Shown here piece by piece: positions 10,856 to 20,335 of a stretch of 64,000 nt of DNA. The stretch is taken from the NCBI RefSeq assembly GCF_007830295.1, contig NZ_VLKC01000001.1, forward strand, positions 577,773-641,772, written 5' to 3'. This DNA is from Sporomusa sp. KB1. Lineage in GTDB: Bacteria; Bacillota; Negativicutes; Sporomusales; Sporomusaceae. The translations under genes were made by a program, and so were the position numbers. Numbering within the stretch: position 1 is the first letter of the stretch; every line of letters starts with the position of its first letter. The notes beneath the pieces were generated by a model. It saw nothing but the letters and a program-made list of their open reading frames with translations. It searched no databases and was not told the origin of the DNA.

Positions 10856-11795
10856 CTTCGTACAGCGCTTTATCTGCCAAAGCAAGCAATTCCTGCGGCT
10901 TGTCTGTCAAAGACATTTTCCCACCAACAACCCCAATACTCACTGTTACATGATCAGCGATCCTGGAAGCGCTATGCGGAATAGTACACTTTTCAATGGT
11001 GGTGCGAATATCTTGTGCTACTTTATAGGCACCATCCACCCCGGTTTCTGGCAGAATAACAACAAATTCTTCGCCGCCATAACGAGCCAGCAGATCACCG
11101 GGACGTTTTAATACACTACCAGCCGCGGCTGCTACCTTTTTAAGACAATCGTCACCTTCCTGATGTCCATACGTATCATTATAATTTTTAAAAAAATCAA
11201 TATCAAAAAATACAATGGACAGGTCATGACCTGTCCGTATTGCCCGTTGCCGTTCCATCTCATATATCTGATCAAAATGCCGCCTGTTCGCTATACCGGT
11301 TAAACCGTCCAGCGAAGACAGGCGGCTTAATTCTCTATTGACACTTTCCAACTCTTCCAAGACTTTGACCAATTCAGCTTCACGGGCTTTGCGTTGATCA
11401 ATCGCATGCTTCATATTGAGTGCTGAATTAACCCGTGCTTTCAATTCCAGTTGCTTGATTGGTTTTGTGATGAAATCTATCGCGCCGGCGGCAAAGGCTT
11501 TGTCCAGAGTTTCCGCGTTATCATTGGCGGTAATTACAATAACAGGTATGTCTTTAAACCAGGTATGCGACTTAATCAGCTCGCAGGCCTTAATACCATC
11601 GATGCCTGGCATAACACCATCCATAAGGATAAGATCAATATTCTTAGCCAGACCTTCTGGCTGATCCATTCCTAGCAAAGCAAAGGCATCGGTTGCATTT
11701 TCGGCTGTAAGAATATCACCAAATCCATGTTTTTCTAAAAAGCGCTTAATCAGCGCCCTGCTGTCGGCCGAATCATCAACAATTAGTATTGCCAT
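10803..11795 (-). CDS. Response regulator with GGDEF diguanylate cyclase domain
   Basis: A 330-residue protein: receiver domain at 1-125 with acidic pocket D7/D8, phospho-acceptor D59 and K111; a coiled linker; then a GGDEF domain. The catalytic GGEEF is intact (240-244), and an RxxD product-inhibition site (RPGD, 231-234) sits five residues ahead, so an active, feedback-inhibited c-di-GMP synthase is expected. It follows the Hpt gene by 20 bases. No cognate kinase is in the window. Its 3' end overlaps the convergent lysR by 53 bases. Confidence 0.93.
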   Translation of the reverse strand: MAILIVDDSADSRALIKRFLEKHGFGDILTAENATDAFALLGMDQPEGLAKNIDLILMDGVMPGIDGIKACELIKSHTWFKDIPVIVITANDNAETLDKAFAAGAIDFITKPIKQLELKARVNSALNMKHAIDQRKAREAELVKVLEELESVNRELSRLSSLDGLTGIANRRHFDQIYEMERQRAIRTGHDLSIVFFDIDFFKNYNDTYGHQEGDDCLKKVAAAAGSVLKRPGDLLARYGGEEFVVILPETGVDGAYKVAQDIRTTIEKCTIPHSASRIADHVTVSIGVVGGKMSLTDKPQELLALADKALYEAKSGGRNQVRVAEWCSD

Positions 11796-11815
11796 GCACC
11801 ATAACCTCCCAGCTG

Positions 11816-12190
11816 CTATTCATAGTGAATTTCAATATTTTCAAAATAGGTTTTCATTACTTGCGCTAATTCACATGCTTTGCCGCCTTCCTGCTGTTTG
11901 CCGGCCTGTTCAATGGCAGCCCCCAGTTTTGTTACCCGGTCAAAGCCATAACCGCCACCGATACCCTTTAGATTATGGCCAATATTTCGTATTGTTTCAT
12001 AATCCCGGGCAGCCGCAGCAGCTAGTATTGCCCGAATATCTTCCTGACGTTTTTCTATAAAACCTGGAATTAAGTCTTCCAAGTCACTGTCAATCACAAC
12101 ACAGTCATTCACACCGGTTTCCTCCCCGCATATTGCAGACTGTATATATTCTCCTAAACCTTCACAGTCCTGGTAGATTTTTCGACACAT
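11816..12190 (-). CDS. Histidine phosphotransfer (Hpt) domain protein
   Basis: A 124-residue all-helical protein with the Hpt motif IGHNLKGIGGGYGF; the phosphorylated histidine is H72. It should pass phosphate between a hybrid kinase and the REC-GGDEF protein encoded 20 bases downstream. GAGGG precedes the ATG. Its promoter region is shared with the divergent radical SAM gene and contains the large palindrome at 12236-12274. Confidence 0.88.
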   Translation of the reverse strand: MCRKIYQDCEGLGEYIQSAICGEETGVNDCVVIDSDLEDLIPGFIEKRQEDIRAILAAAAARDYETIRNIGHNLKGIGGGYGFDRVTKLGAAIEQAGKQQEGGKACELAQVMKTYFENIEIHYE

Positions 12191-12235
12191 TGACCCTCTT
12201 TTCCTGCTGCGCTGACTATTTTATCTGGCACCGCG

Positions 12236-12274
12236 CCATAAGAACAAATGTTTGCAAAACATTTGTTCTTATGG
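12236..12274. promoter_or_regulatory. Perfect 39-base palindrome containing an SOS (LexA) box
   Basis: Two perfect 18-base arms (CCATAAGAACAAATGTTT) flank a 3-base centre. Inside the left arm GAACAAATGTTTG (12242-12254) fits the Gram-positive LexA consensus GAACRNRYGTTYG at every position; the mirror copy (12256-12268) fits at 12 of 13. The sites overlap the promoter at 12252-12280, so LexA binding would block transcription of the radical SAM pair, and possibly of the hpt operon on the other side. Confidence 0.7.
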
Positions 12275-12280
12275 TATTCT
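12252..12280 (+). promoter_or_regulatory. Promoter of the radical SAM / TIGR03915 operon
   Basis: TTGCAA (12252-12257), a 17-base spacer and TATTCT (12275-12280) form a sigma-A-like promoter, with the start codon 23 bases past the -10 box and AAGGGG as ribosome site. The -35 lies in the LexA-box palindrome. Confidence 0.6.
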
Positions 12281-12303
12281 AGTTACGTAAGGGGCTGAAG
12301 TAT

Positions 12304-13629
12304 ATGGATGTGTATGATAAGTTAAAAATTCTAACCGATGCTGCAAAATATGATGTAGCATGCACATCAAGCGGTGTGAATAAAAAAGCATCGGCCGGAG
12401 GAATTGGTAATGCCTCTGCTTGTGGAATCTGTCACAGTTTTTCAGCAGATGGACGGTGCATTTCCCTGTTAAAAGTACTGATGACCAATGTTTGCGTTTA
12501 CAATTGCCAATACTGCGTCAATCGCATATCCAATGACACACCGCGGGCCTTTTTTACACCACAGGAACTAGCTGAACTAACCATGAACTTTTATCGTCGC
12601 AATTACATTGAAGGCCTTTTTTTAAGTTCCGGCGTACTAAAAAATCCAGACTATACCTGCGAACAAATGATTGAAGCGCTGCGTATCCTGCGCGAAGAAT
12701 ATCGGTTTTCCGGGTATATCCATGCCAAGGCTATCCCTGGCGCCGACCGTCTGCTGCTTGCCCGCCTTGGTATGCTTGCTGACCGGATGAGTGTGAATAT
12801 TGAACTACCCTCCCAAAACAGTTTGCAGCTCTTAGCACCGGACAAATCCAAGCATTCCATTTTAACTCCCATGGGCTATATTCAAAACCGGATACAGGAA
12901 AACTCGCGGGATTTAGTAAAATACCGGCATGCTCCCAAATTTGTTCCTGCAGGGCAAAGCACGCAGATGATAATTGGAGCTACCCCCGAATCGGATTATC
13001 AAATATTAAATTTAACCGAAGGTCTTTATCATAAATATAAACTTAAGCGCGTCTTTTTCTCAGCCTATATGCCAGTTGCAGAGAATAGTCTTCTGCCAGC
13101 AATAGATACAAAACCACCGCTATGGCGTGAACACCGGCTTTATCAGGCAGACTGGCTGCTCAGATTTTACGGTTTTGCCGCTAATGAACTTCTTGATCAG
13201 CAGCATCAAAACTTCAATCCCTATTTAGACCCCAAATGCACCTGGGCACTCAATCATATGGATTTTTTTCCTTTGGATGTAAACCGCGCTTCTTACCGCG
13301 ACTTACTGCGAGTACCAGGTATTGGCGTAACAAGTGCCAAACGTATTCTTACTGCCCGGCGTACAACAACTCTTTCTTTTAATGGCCTTAAAACCCTGGG
13401 AGTTGTCCTCAAGCGAGCGCAATATTTTGTTACTTTCAGTGGAAAAACAGCACCTGATATAAAGCTTACTCCGAACACAATGCTCCGCGCCTTACTGTCT
13501 GAAAAAACACGGGAACTACATCATTTGGGTTTTTCATCACCTACAGAACAACTTTCTCTTTTTGACCAGCCGTTACTGCTATCATTGCCACAGGAGGAAC
13601 TACGAAAATGCCTACCCAATCTGAGCTAA
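12304..13629 (+). CDS. Putative DNA modification/repair radical SAM protein
   Basis: A 441-residue protein with the radical SAM cluster CxxxCxxC at C64, C68 and C71 (CVYNCQYC), preceded by a conserved Cys-rich N-terminus (SACGICHSF). The C-terminal third has a helix-hairpin-helix-like DNA-binding segment (RVPGIGVTSAKRIL). This is the family whose members pair with TIGR03915 proteins and are suspected to act in DNA repair; the reaction is not established as far as I know. The partner gene overlaps its end by 22 bases. An SOS-box palindrome overlies its promoter. Confidence 0.88.
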   Translation: MDVYDKLKILTDAAKYDVACTSSGVNKKASAGGIGNASACGICHSFSADGRCISLLKVLMTNVCVYNCQYCVNRISNDTPRAFFTPQELAELTMNFYRRNYIEGLFLSSGVLKNPDYTCEQMIEALRILREEYRFSGYIHAKAIPGADRLLLARLGMLADRMSVNIELPSQNSLQLLAPDKSKHSILTPMGYIQNRIQENSRDLVKYRHAPKFVPAGQSTQMIIGATPESDYQILNLTEGLYHKYKLKRVFFSAYMPVAENSLLPAIDTKPPLWREHRLYQADWLLRFYGFAANELLDQQHQNFNPYLDPKCTWALNHMDFFPLDVNRASYRDLLRVPGIGVTSAKRILTARRTTTLSFNGLKTLGVVLKRAQYFVTFSGKTAPDIKLTPNTMLRALLSEKTRELHHLGFSSPTEQLSLFDQPLLLSLPQEELRKCLPNLS

Positions 13630-14450
13630 TTTATTGCTATGACGGAAGCTTTGATGGCTTATTGTGCTGCGTATTTGAAAGCTACGAAAACAAAGAAATT
13701 CCAATAGATATTCTTCTGCCCGAGGCCTCACACGCCATACTCTTTGCCACAAAAAGCATCCCGACTGACACACAAAAAGCAAAGCGGGTGCTGGATTCTA
13801 TTCCAAAAAAAATGGGAGTATCGGCACTTAACTTTGTCCAACACGCTTTTTTAACTTGTCTTTTGCAAAAAGAGTTACATATCTTGTTATTCCTGCGTCT
13901 AGGATTCCGCCATGGCCGGTCCGTAATGAATATGCTGACAGACGACATCGTAAATACCCTGTTTAAAGCAGTTAAGTATTTAGAGCAGGAAAGCCATTTA
14001 TTCAAAGGCTTTCTGCGATTTTCTATCATCAACAATGTTCTTGTGGGCGAAATAGAGCCAAAAAATTATGTATTGCCACTGCTGGTACAGCATTTTTGTG
14101 AGCGTTATCCGGAAGAGCGCTTTTTAATCCATGACAAAACACATGGCATGGGACTGGTTTATCAGCCATACCAGTCTGCAGTCATTCCTATTGGAGCTCT
14201 TGAATTGCCTGCAGTAGATGAGGAGGAGCAAACTTTTCGCGAACTGTGGCAGCTGTTTTACGATACCATTGCAATACAAGGACGGCATAACCCAGAGTGC
14301 CGCATGAGCCATATGCCAAAGCGTTACTGGAAATATATGACCGAGTTTGACCGCATACAAAAAAATATCACGCCAAAGCTGCCTAGCTCGAGCGTGAAGT
14401 TATTGAGCACATCTGCGCATGAAAAATCGAAATCTATCTCCTGCAAATAA
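13608..14450 (+). CDS. TIGR03915 family putative DNA repair protein
   Basis: A 280-residue protein starting MPTQSELIYCYDGSFDGLLC, the hallmark opening of the TIGR03915/DUF4130 family. This is the obligate neighbour of the radical SAM protein encoded just upstream; in some genomes it is fused to a uracil-DNA glycosylase domain, which is absent here. Translation is coupled (22-base overlap). Its biochemical role is unknown; a joint DNA-repair function is inferred from pairing. Confidence 0.82.
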   Translation: MPTQSELIYCYDGSFDGLLCCVFESYENKEIPIDILLPEASHAILFATKSIPTDTQKAKRVLDSIPKKMGVSALNFVQHAFLTCLLQKELHILLFLRLGFRHGRSVMNMLTDDIVNTLFKAVKYLEQESHLFKGFLRFSIINNVLVGEIEPKNYVLPLLVQHFCERYPEERFLIHDKTHGMGLVYQPYQSAVIPIGALELPAVDEEEQTFRELWQLFYDTIAIQGRHNPECRMSHMPKRYWKYMTEFDRIQKNITPKLPSSSVKLLSTSAHEKSKSISCK

Positions 14451-14660
14451 TAAATTTCATGGCTTCTCTACTGTGTTCTGCGTCCGTTGCAGCACCCAGT
14501 AAACGTAGCTATGTCGAGTACGATTACGAAGCCTGTTGATATAGATATTTTTAAAAACCTGCAAATACATTTCTAATCTGGGGCGCGTCGCCTAAGATTG
14601 GTTTGCCATCGGCGCTCTAGAAGAAAGTGTCCATCATATGGCCAGCCTATTATATCATGA

Positions 14661-15221
14661 TTATATAAGACTACCCCACTCTTTAACTAACCCGCTTTTT
14701 ATTTCCATGTGGTCAACCATACGGCCCACGGTATGATTGATAATATCCTCGACCGTCGCTGGCTTATTGTAAAAGGCAGGCATAGGCGGCATAACGGTGG
14801 CTCCTGCCTGTGCCACCAGCAACATGTTATTCAGATGAATGACGCTGAGCGGAGTCTCCCGCGGCATGACAATAAGTTTTCTTTTTTCTTTCAGCGTGAC
14901 ATCAGCCGCGCGTACGATTAGGCTGTCGCTATAGCCATGGGCAATAGCCGCCAGCGTTTTCATACTGCATGGCGCAACAATCATACCGCCTGTATGAAAC
15001 GATCCGCTGGAAATGCATGCGTCCATTTCCTTGTTATCATAGCAGTATGCTGCCAAAGAGTTAAGCTGTTCCAAACTATAATTAGTTTCATACGCCAAAT
15101 TGCGCGCAGCCCACTCACTGACAACTAAATGCACTTCTGCATTAAGAGTATTTAGAACTTCTAATAGCTTTACGGCATACATAATACCCGAAGCTCCAGA
15201 TACGCCGAGAATAATTTTCAT
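14661..15221 (-). CDS. ubiX: UbiX family flavin prenyltransferase
   Basis: A 186-residue flavoprotein (MKIILGVSGASGIMYAVKLL; VAPCSMKTLAAIAHGYSD; MPRETPLSVIHLNNML), the canonical UbiX/Pad1 signature. It makes prenylated FMN, the cofactor of UbiD-type decarboxylases; a UbiD gene lies at the other end of the enzyme cluster (27404-28756). It is the last gene of the long minus-strand run and follows dpaL by 29 bases, with AAGGAG before the ATG. Confidence 0.93.
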   Translation of the reverse strand: MKIILGVSGASGIMYAVKLLEVLNTLNAEVHLVVSEWAARNLAYETNYSLEQLNSLAAYCYDNKEMDACISSGSFHTGGMIVAPCSMKTLAAIAHGYSDSLIVRAADVTLKEKRKLIVMPRETPLSVIHLNNMLLVAQAGATVMPPMPAFYNKPATVEDIINHTVGRMVDHMEIKSGLVKEWGSLI

Positions 15222-15250
15222 ACTTGCTCCTTACAAATTAATTTATGATA

Positions 15251-16483
15251 TTAGCAGTTTCCCGCTTCATACGGATAGGCGCCATTCCAGACAATGTTCT
15301 GATATCCAACCGCATCTGTATCGCCTTCTGTACTAATAATAAGGATTTTAGAATGCTCGTCAAGGCCAATTTTTTCTTTCAATGCGTTAAGCGCCTTATT
15401 TTCTGCCAACATGCTAAGAAGTCCCAAGCCTACCGCCCCGGATTCCCCAGAAACAACTTGCGGATCATTGCCTAAAGGATTTGCAAGAATTCTCATGCCG
15501 CGTGCAGTAACATAATCCGGGCACGAAACAAACGCCTGGGCATAATATTTTAATATATCCCACGATAATGTGCTTGGCTCTCCGCAAGCTAAGCCAGCCA
15601 TGATCGTTTCCATCATACCTGTTACAGCATGTGGATTTCCATCTCCGGCCGCAACAGATTTATAAAAACAAGCTGCCTTATCCGGCTCAACCACTACGGC
15701 TACTGGCCGATTTTCGCCATACTTTGTTACAAGATAGCCCAACATGCTCGCCGCAAAACAACCAACACCCGCCTGTAAAAATACATGGGTTGGTTTATCT
15801 TCGCCTAATTCACTAATCTGCTGGATTGCCTCGCCCATGATAGTGCCATACCCTTGCATAATCCAGGCCGGAATATCTTTATAGCCTTCCCAGGCTGCAT
15901 CCTGAATTAAAACCCAGCCGTTTTCTTCGGCATGCTTATTTGCCAGCCGCACGGTATCATCATAATTCAGTTCAGTAATAGATACTGCTGCGCCTTCGGC
16001 TTTAATATTATCAAACCTGGCAGCCGCTGAGCCCTTGGGCATATAGACAACTGCTTTCTGCCCCAGTTGGCGGGCTGCCCAGGCCACACCGCGCCCATGA
16101 TTGCCATCTGTTGCCGTAATAAAAGTAATCTCACCAAGTTTGGCTTTCACTTCCGGCGAAGCAAGCAGTTCAAAATTTACATGTTTAATATCCATTCCGA
16201 GTTTTTTCGATAAATAATTCGCCACTGCAAAAGACCCGCCAAGTACTTTAAAAGCATTCAGTCCAAAGCGGTAGGACTCGTCTTTAAGCCAGATATTTTT
16301 TACTTGAAAGGCTTTTGCCAATTGGTTTAACTCATGTAATGGCGTAATCGCATATTGCGGAAAACTTCTATGAAAGTTAGTAGCCTGTGCAATGGATTTT
16401 TCTGAAATATAGTCAAGTTCCTCCATAGTGTCAGGCTGATTTTTTAATCGATCATTACTTACCCATAGCACTTTACTAGTCAT
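15251..16483 (-). CDS. dpaL: 2,3-diaminopropionate ammonia-lyase (YgeX-like)
   Basis: A 410-residue PLP enzyme that splits 2,3-diaminopropionate into pyruvate and two ammonia. The PLP lysine is K79 in GLNAFKVLGGSFA; a glycine-rich phosphate loop and TATDGNHGRG follow. The ATG at 16483 has AGGAAG 7 bases ahead; the open frame continues another 34 codons upstream, but that part overlaps the hydantoinase gene and is unlikely to be translated. It overlaps the end of the hydantoinase gene by 8 bases. In E. coli ygeX sits in the purine-linked yge cluster with ygeY and ygeZ, as here. Confidence 0.92.
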   Translation of the reverse strand: MTSKVLWVSNDRLKNQPDTMEELDYISEKSIAQATNFHRSFPQYAITPLHELNQLAKAFQVKNIWLKDESYRFGLNAFKVLGGSFAVANYLSKKLGMDIKHVNFELLASPEVKAKLGEITFITATDGNHGRGVAWAARQLGQKAVVYMPKGSAAARFDNIKAEGAAVSITELNYDDTVRLANKHAEENGWVLIQDAAWEGYKDIPAWIMQGYGTIMGEAIQQISELGEDKPTHVFLQAGVGCFAASMLGYLVTKYGENRPVAVVVEPDKAACFYKSVAAGDGNPHAVTGMMETIMAGLACGEPSTLSWDILKYYAQAFVSCPDYVTARGMRILANPLGNDPQVVSGESGAVGLGLLSMLAENKALNALKEKIGLDEHSKILIISTEGDTDAVGYQNIVWNGAYPYEAGNC

Positions 16484-17891
16484 ATTCAAACTTCCTTTCA
16501 TTATTATATACAGTATTGGCAAACGGCTTACGCATAAGATACTTGCCGCGCGGTGCCGCCAACGACAATTGTCCGTCAGTGACAACTTGCTCGCCGCGTA
16601 AAAAGACCTGCTCTGCCTGCCCTATTTTTCTAAACCCTTCGTATGGATTATAATCCAAGGCATAATGGTGAGTTGCAGCCGATATGGTTCCCTCCTCTGC
16701 GGGATTCCATACAACAATATCCGCATCACTGCCGACAGCAACCGTTCCTTTTTGGGGATACAAGCCAAAAATTTCTGCTGGCTTAGTAGCTGTCAGAGAA
16801 ACCATACGGCAAAGATCTATTTTCTTTTGCATAACTCCATACGTATACAGAAGACTTAATCGGTCTTCCACCCCGGGAATACCGTTAGGAATTTTGCTAA
16901 AATCATGAATTCCCTTATCTTTTTGCCCTTTAAACAAAAAAGCACAGTGATCGGTTGACAAGGTATCTATCATCCCCTGACTGACGCCTGCCCACAAAAC
17001 TGTAAGATGATCTTTTGCTCTTAAGGGCGGTGAAAGCACATACTTTCCTCCAGCAAAATCACTTCCGGCATAATACGTATCATCAAGCAAAAGATATTGC
17101 GGACACGTCTCTATATATACGTTGGCACCTCGCAGCCGGGCTTGTTCTACAACCCGGAGCGCTTCACGCGTAGATAAATGAACAATGTAAAGAGGGGCTT
17201 TAGCAAGCATGGCAAGACTAACTGCTCTATTCACCGCTTCCTCTTCGACAGCTGGCGGGCGGGTAAGCGCATGATATGCAGCCGATGTATTGCCCGCTTT
17301 AAGCGCCTGACGGATCAATACCTCGATAACATCTCCGTTCTCACAATGAACCGCTGCTATGCCCCCCAGCTCCGCTGTTTTTTGGAAAACCTGAAATAGT
17401 TCCTCATCACTTACCTGAAGATCATTTTTATACGCCATAAACAGCTTAAATGAAGTAACCCCCAGCTTTACCAGTTTCTCCATCTCTGAGCCTATCGACT
17501 GCCCCCAGCCAGTTATTGTCATGTGAAAACCAAAATCGCAAAAACTGCGTCCAAGTGCTTGGCTTCGCCGAGACTCAAACGCATGCTGCAAGGTTTCCCC
17601 TGGCAGTGGTGTGGCAAAATCAATAAAGGTTGTTGTCCCGCCAAGTAAACCCGCCCGGCTGCCTGTAAAAAAATCATCAGCAGTTTTCACCGTTCCCGCG
17701 ATATCTTCAAAATGCGTATGCGCATCCACCGCCCCTGGCAATAGGAACCGCCCCCGAACATCCACCACTTGGTCATTCGGCTCTTGCACCTGAAGTCCGA
17801 CAGCAGCAATCTTTTCCCCTTCGACACGCACATCGACGGCAAAACACGCCTCACTGGTAACAACAGTTCCGCCTGAAAGCACAATCCCCAT
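16476..17891 (-). CDS. Dihydropyrimidinase / D-hydantoinase family amidohydrolase (YgeZ-like)
   Basis: A 471-residue cyclic-amide hydrolase. Metal ligands are H58 and H60 (AVDAHTHFED) and the carboxylated lysine K149 (GVTSFKLFMAYK); later His and Asp ligands (AVHCENGD, IVHLSTRE, LSTDHCAF) are intact. Such enzymes open dihydropyrimidine or hydantoin rings to carbamoyl amino acids. The ATG at 17891 follows GGAGG by 5 bases; a start 20 codons earlier would overlap the PreA-like gene. Best read as a ring-opening step in the cluster's pathway; the true substrate is unproven. Confidence 0.9.
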   Translation of the reverse strand: MGIVLSGGTVVTSEACFAVDVRVEGEKIAAVGLQVQEPNDQVVDVRGRFLLPGAVDAHTHFEDIAGTVKTADDFFTGSRAGLLGGTTTFIDFATPLPGETLQHAFESRRSQALGRSFCDFGFHMTITGWGQSIGSEMEKLVKLGVTSFKLFMAYKNDLQVSDEELFQVFQKTAELGGIAAVHCENGDVIEVLIRQALKAGNTSAAYHALTRPPAVEEEAVNRAVSLAMLAKAPLYIVHLSTREALRVVEQARLRGANVYIETCPQYLLLDDTYYAGSDFAGGKYVLSPPLRAKDHLTVLWAGVSQGMIDTLSTDHCAFLFKGQKDKGIHDFSKIPNGIPGVEDRLSLLYTYGVMQKKIDLCRMVSLTATKPAEIFGLYPQKGTVAVGSDADIVVWNPAEEGTISAATHHYALDYNPYEGFRKIGQAEQVFLRGEQVVTDGQLSLAAPRGKYLMRKPFANTVYNNERKFEYD

Positions 17892-17904
17892 GGCTACCTC
17901 CTCC

Positions 17905-18984
17905 TCAGATTCTGCGGTACGTGAGCGCTTTAACCGCACAAACCGATCCACACAGACCGCAGTACCGGCACTTATCTTGATTGAGACGCATCACTTTGTC
18001 TTGAGACAACTCGCGAGCTTGATACGGGCATACCACCACACAGCGACGGCAGTTGGTGCAGTTGTGTTCATTATAGGTAAAAGAAAGTTTCCCAACATTT
18101 TCCTTTGCATCAAGATACGAAAGACTCAGCCCACACAGCTCTTCCAGCGAAGAATAGTTATACTTTTCCATAAGTTGCGCCATTTGCTTAAGCAGAGGCG
18201 AAAGCATTTCCGGTCCTCTTAAAATAACAGCGGAACACATTCCCACTACACTGGCACCAGCCATCAGCATTTCGAGTGCATCTTCAGCGCTTGTTACGCC
18301 CCCTAAGCCAATAATCGGGCAAGAATAGGCTTTTCTGAGCTCTGAAATTTTATAAAGAACAAGCGGTTTTATAGCGGCACCTGACAGCCAGCCTGCCCCC
18401 TTGACACCACCAAGCAACGGCCGACCTGTTGTCACCTCAATCCTGAGTACCTGACCAAACGAATCAAATCCTGTAATTCCATCGGCACCCGCAGCTAAAC
18501 AATCACCGGCAAGCTTAACCACATCGCAGGCAAGCGGCGGTAATTTCGCCAGAATAGGCAACTTGGTTTTTGCTCTGGCAGCTCGAACCATATCCGGAAT
18601 ATCGTTGTGATCATAAGAAACCACCTCAATTATATCCGCCCCGGCACTTGCAATGGGCGCACACAGCTCGGATACTTCGCCAGCCGACATGCCAATGCTG
18701 GCAATCACTGTCACACCGGCTTTTTTAGCCTGTGGTATTTCACGCTCGATCCATTGCGCAGCAGGAAAATCAGCCCATTTCTCACAATTAATTAAGCTGT
18801 CCCTACCGCTTAACAGCATGTGCGGATTGGCATTAACAGCAGCAGCCATGCGAATGGTTTTTGTTACCACAGCGCCGGCCCCAGCATTATGCAGGCGAAT
18901 CATACCTTCTGCGCCATAAGTTAAAGGACCTGAGCCAATTATAATTGGCGACTTGAGCGTCAAACCAAACAGTTTTGTTTGCAT
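17905..18984 (-). CDS. PreA-like dihydropyrimidine dehydrogenase (FMN, two 4Fe-4S)
   Basis: A 359-residue protein: a dihydroorotate/dihydropyrimidine dehydrogenase-type FMN barrel (about 1-290; KSPIIIGSGPLTYGAEG) and a C-terminal ferredoxin with two complete 4Fe-4S motifs (CTNCRRCVVVCP and CRYCGLCGSVC). It resembles PreA, which reduces uracil or thymine with a PreT partner; no PreT is next to it. In this cluster it may reduce a purine-derived ring before hydrolysis. The ATG at 18984 overlaps the ssnA stop by one base (TAATG) and has GGGAGG 7 bases ahead. Confidence 0.88.
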   Translation of the reverse strand: MQTKLFGLTLKSPIIIGSGPLTYGAEGMIRLHNAGAGAVVTKTIRMAAAVNANPHMLLSGRDSLINCEKWADFPAAQWIEREIPQAKKAGVTVIASIGMSAGEVSELCAPIASAGADIIEVVSYDHNDIPDMVRAARAKTKLPILAKLPPLACDVVKLAGDCLAAGADGITGFDSFGQVLRIEVTTGRPLLGGVKGAGWLSGAAIKPLVLYKISELRKAYSCPIIGLGGVTSAEDALEMLMAGASVVGMCSAVILRGPEMLSPLLKQMAQLMEKYNYSSLEELCGLSLSYLDAKENVGKLSFTYNEHNCTNCRRCVVVCPYQARELSQDKVMRLNQDKCRYCGLCGSVCAVKALTYRRI

Positions 18985-20309
18985 TATTGTTCCTCCCAAA
19001 AAACACTAACCTGATTTTTCAGCGCCGCGCCTGCCACTTGTATATCTACCTGTTGCAGTTTATGGTCAAGCATCACCGGATTGCCGGCAACAAATACGCT
19101 GCGAACCATTTCCCGCGCACCGTGAACCACTAGTTGGTCAAACACATTTTTCCGGGTTAGCGGCGTGGGAAACAAGTTATCCAGTATGACAAAATCAGCG
19201 GCATAGCCGGGCTCCAAACGACCGACATCAGCCCAGCCAAGCACTTTCGCGCCATATTCCGTCGCCATTTTAAACACCTCTTGCGCAGGCATAACTGAGG
19301 CGTTTTGTAAATTCCCTTTGTGAATTAAAAAAGCGCCTCGCATCACTGAAAAAAAGTCGGTAATATAACCATCAGAACCCAATCCCACTTGCATACCGGC
19401 TGCCAGCATTTCTGGCACCGGAGCAATACCTCCGCCGACTTCGCAGTTGCTAAGCGGCATATGGACAGCACCTGCACCGGATTTTTGCAACATTTGGCGT
19501 TCCGCGGCATCGATTTGTACACATTGTGAAGCTAACACCTGCGGCGACAAAAGCCCAGCCTCATGATAAAACTGTACAGCTCGTTTACCATATTGCCTAA
19601 GACAATATTCGCTTTCGTAGGTGCTTTCCGATATATGAAAATGCCACTTTACCCCATATTCTTCTGCCAAACTTTGCGCTTTCCGAAGAAATGACGGCGA
19701 ACAAGTAAAGGACGTATGGGTGCAAATCATGCCTTGAATCAAGCTCTGCCGCTTACGGCACCACTCGATAAACGAACGATTTTCTTCTAAACAAGCTACG
19801 CCATTTTCTTCACTAATCCGCTCTGAGCTTTCCAGAGATAAAATGGCTCTCAGCCCAAGTTTTTCTATTTCCCCGGCCTGCTGCACCAACACCTTTGGAA
19901 GTGCATAAGGCGCTTCCAAAGTATCACAAAAACCCGTAACTCCCGACCGAATCATTTCTGCACCCGAAAATAGCGCCGATACGGTTACATTCTCAATTTG
20001 CAGCCGATTTTCAATCCGTGGCCACCAAAAATCTTCCAAAAACTCTCTAAAGCCTGCTACAGGAACATCCATGGGGATGCCATGCGAAAATAAGCCATAC
20101 TGATGTGTATGCGCATCAATAAACCCGGGTATTACAACAGCATCAGACGCATCAACCAGCGAACAATCATGGGATAACGCCCACTGTTCCAGATCCTTGT
20201 TCACCATGACCGCAGTAACTTTTCCATCTTTGATAACAAACCCAGCCTGACATAATACTTTGTCACCAGAACAAACCAGCATACCTGCTGTAATTGCCAG
20301 CATTGTCAT
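18984..20309 (-). CDS. ssnA: SsnA-like amidohydrolase / aminohydrolase
   Basis: A 441-residue metal-dependent hydrolase of the ATZ/TRZ deaminase group: HxH motif in IDAHTHQYG, HFHISE, and GLGSDGY near 315. It resembles SsnA, a companion of xdhD, ygfK and ygfM in the E. coli purine-linked cluster. It likely deaminates or hydrolyses a purine-derived ring; the substrate is unknown. GGGGG lies 5 bases before the ATG, and the stop is joined to the PreA-like start. Confidence 0.84.
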   Translation of the reverse strand: MTMLAITAGMLVCSGDKVLCQAGFVIKDGKVTAVMVNKDLEQWALSHDCSLVDASDAVVIPGFIDAHTHQYGLFSHGIPMDVPVAGFREFLEDFWWPRIENRLQIENVTVSALFSGAEMIRSGVTGFCDTLEAPYALPKVLVQQAGEIEKLGLRAILSLESSERISEENGVACLEENRSFIEWCRKRQSLIQGMICTHTSFTCSPSFLRKAQSLAEEYGVKWHFHISESTYESEYCLRQYGKRAVQFYHEAGLLSPQVLASQCVQIDAAERQMLQKSGAGAVHMPLSNCEVGGGIAPVPEMLAAGMQVGLGSDGYITDFFSVMRGAFLIHKGNLQNASVMPAQEVFKMATEYGAKVLGWADVGRLEPGYAADFVILDNLFPTPLTRKNVFDQLVVHGAREMVRSVFVAGNPVMLDHKLQQVDIQVAGAALKNQVSVFWEEQ

Positions 20310-20335
20310 CTTTTCCCCCCATAGTAAGTCTTAAT

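Noticed and set aside
14451-14660. Possible small RNA or tRNA-like fold after the TIGR03915 gene
   Set aside because: GC-rich patches are present but no cloverleaf, no CCA-type end and no terminator could be drawn.
16484-16585. Longer N-terminus for DpaL, and similar upstream extensions in several other genes
   Set aside because: These extensions lack ribosome sites, overlap the neighbouring gene or its ribosome site, and do not match family starts; the shorter starts have good Shine-Dalgarno spacing.
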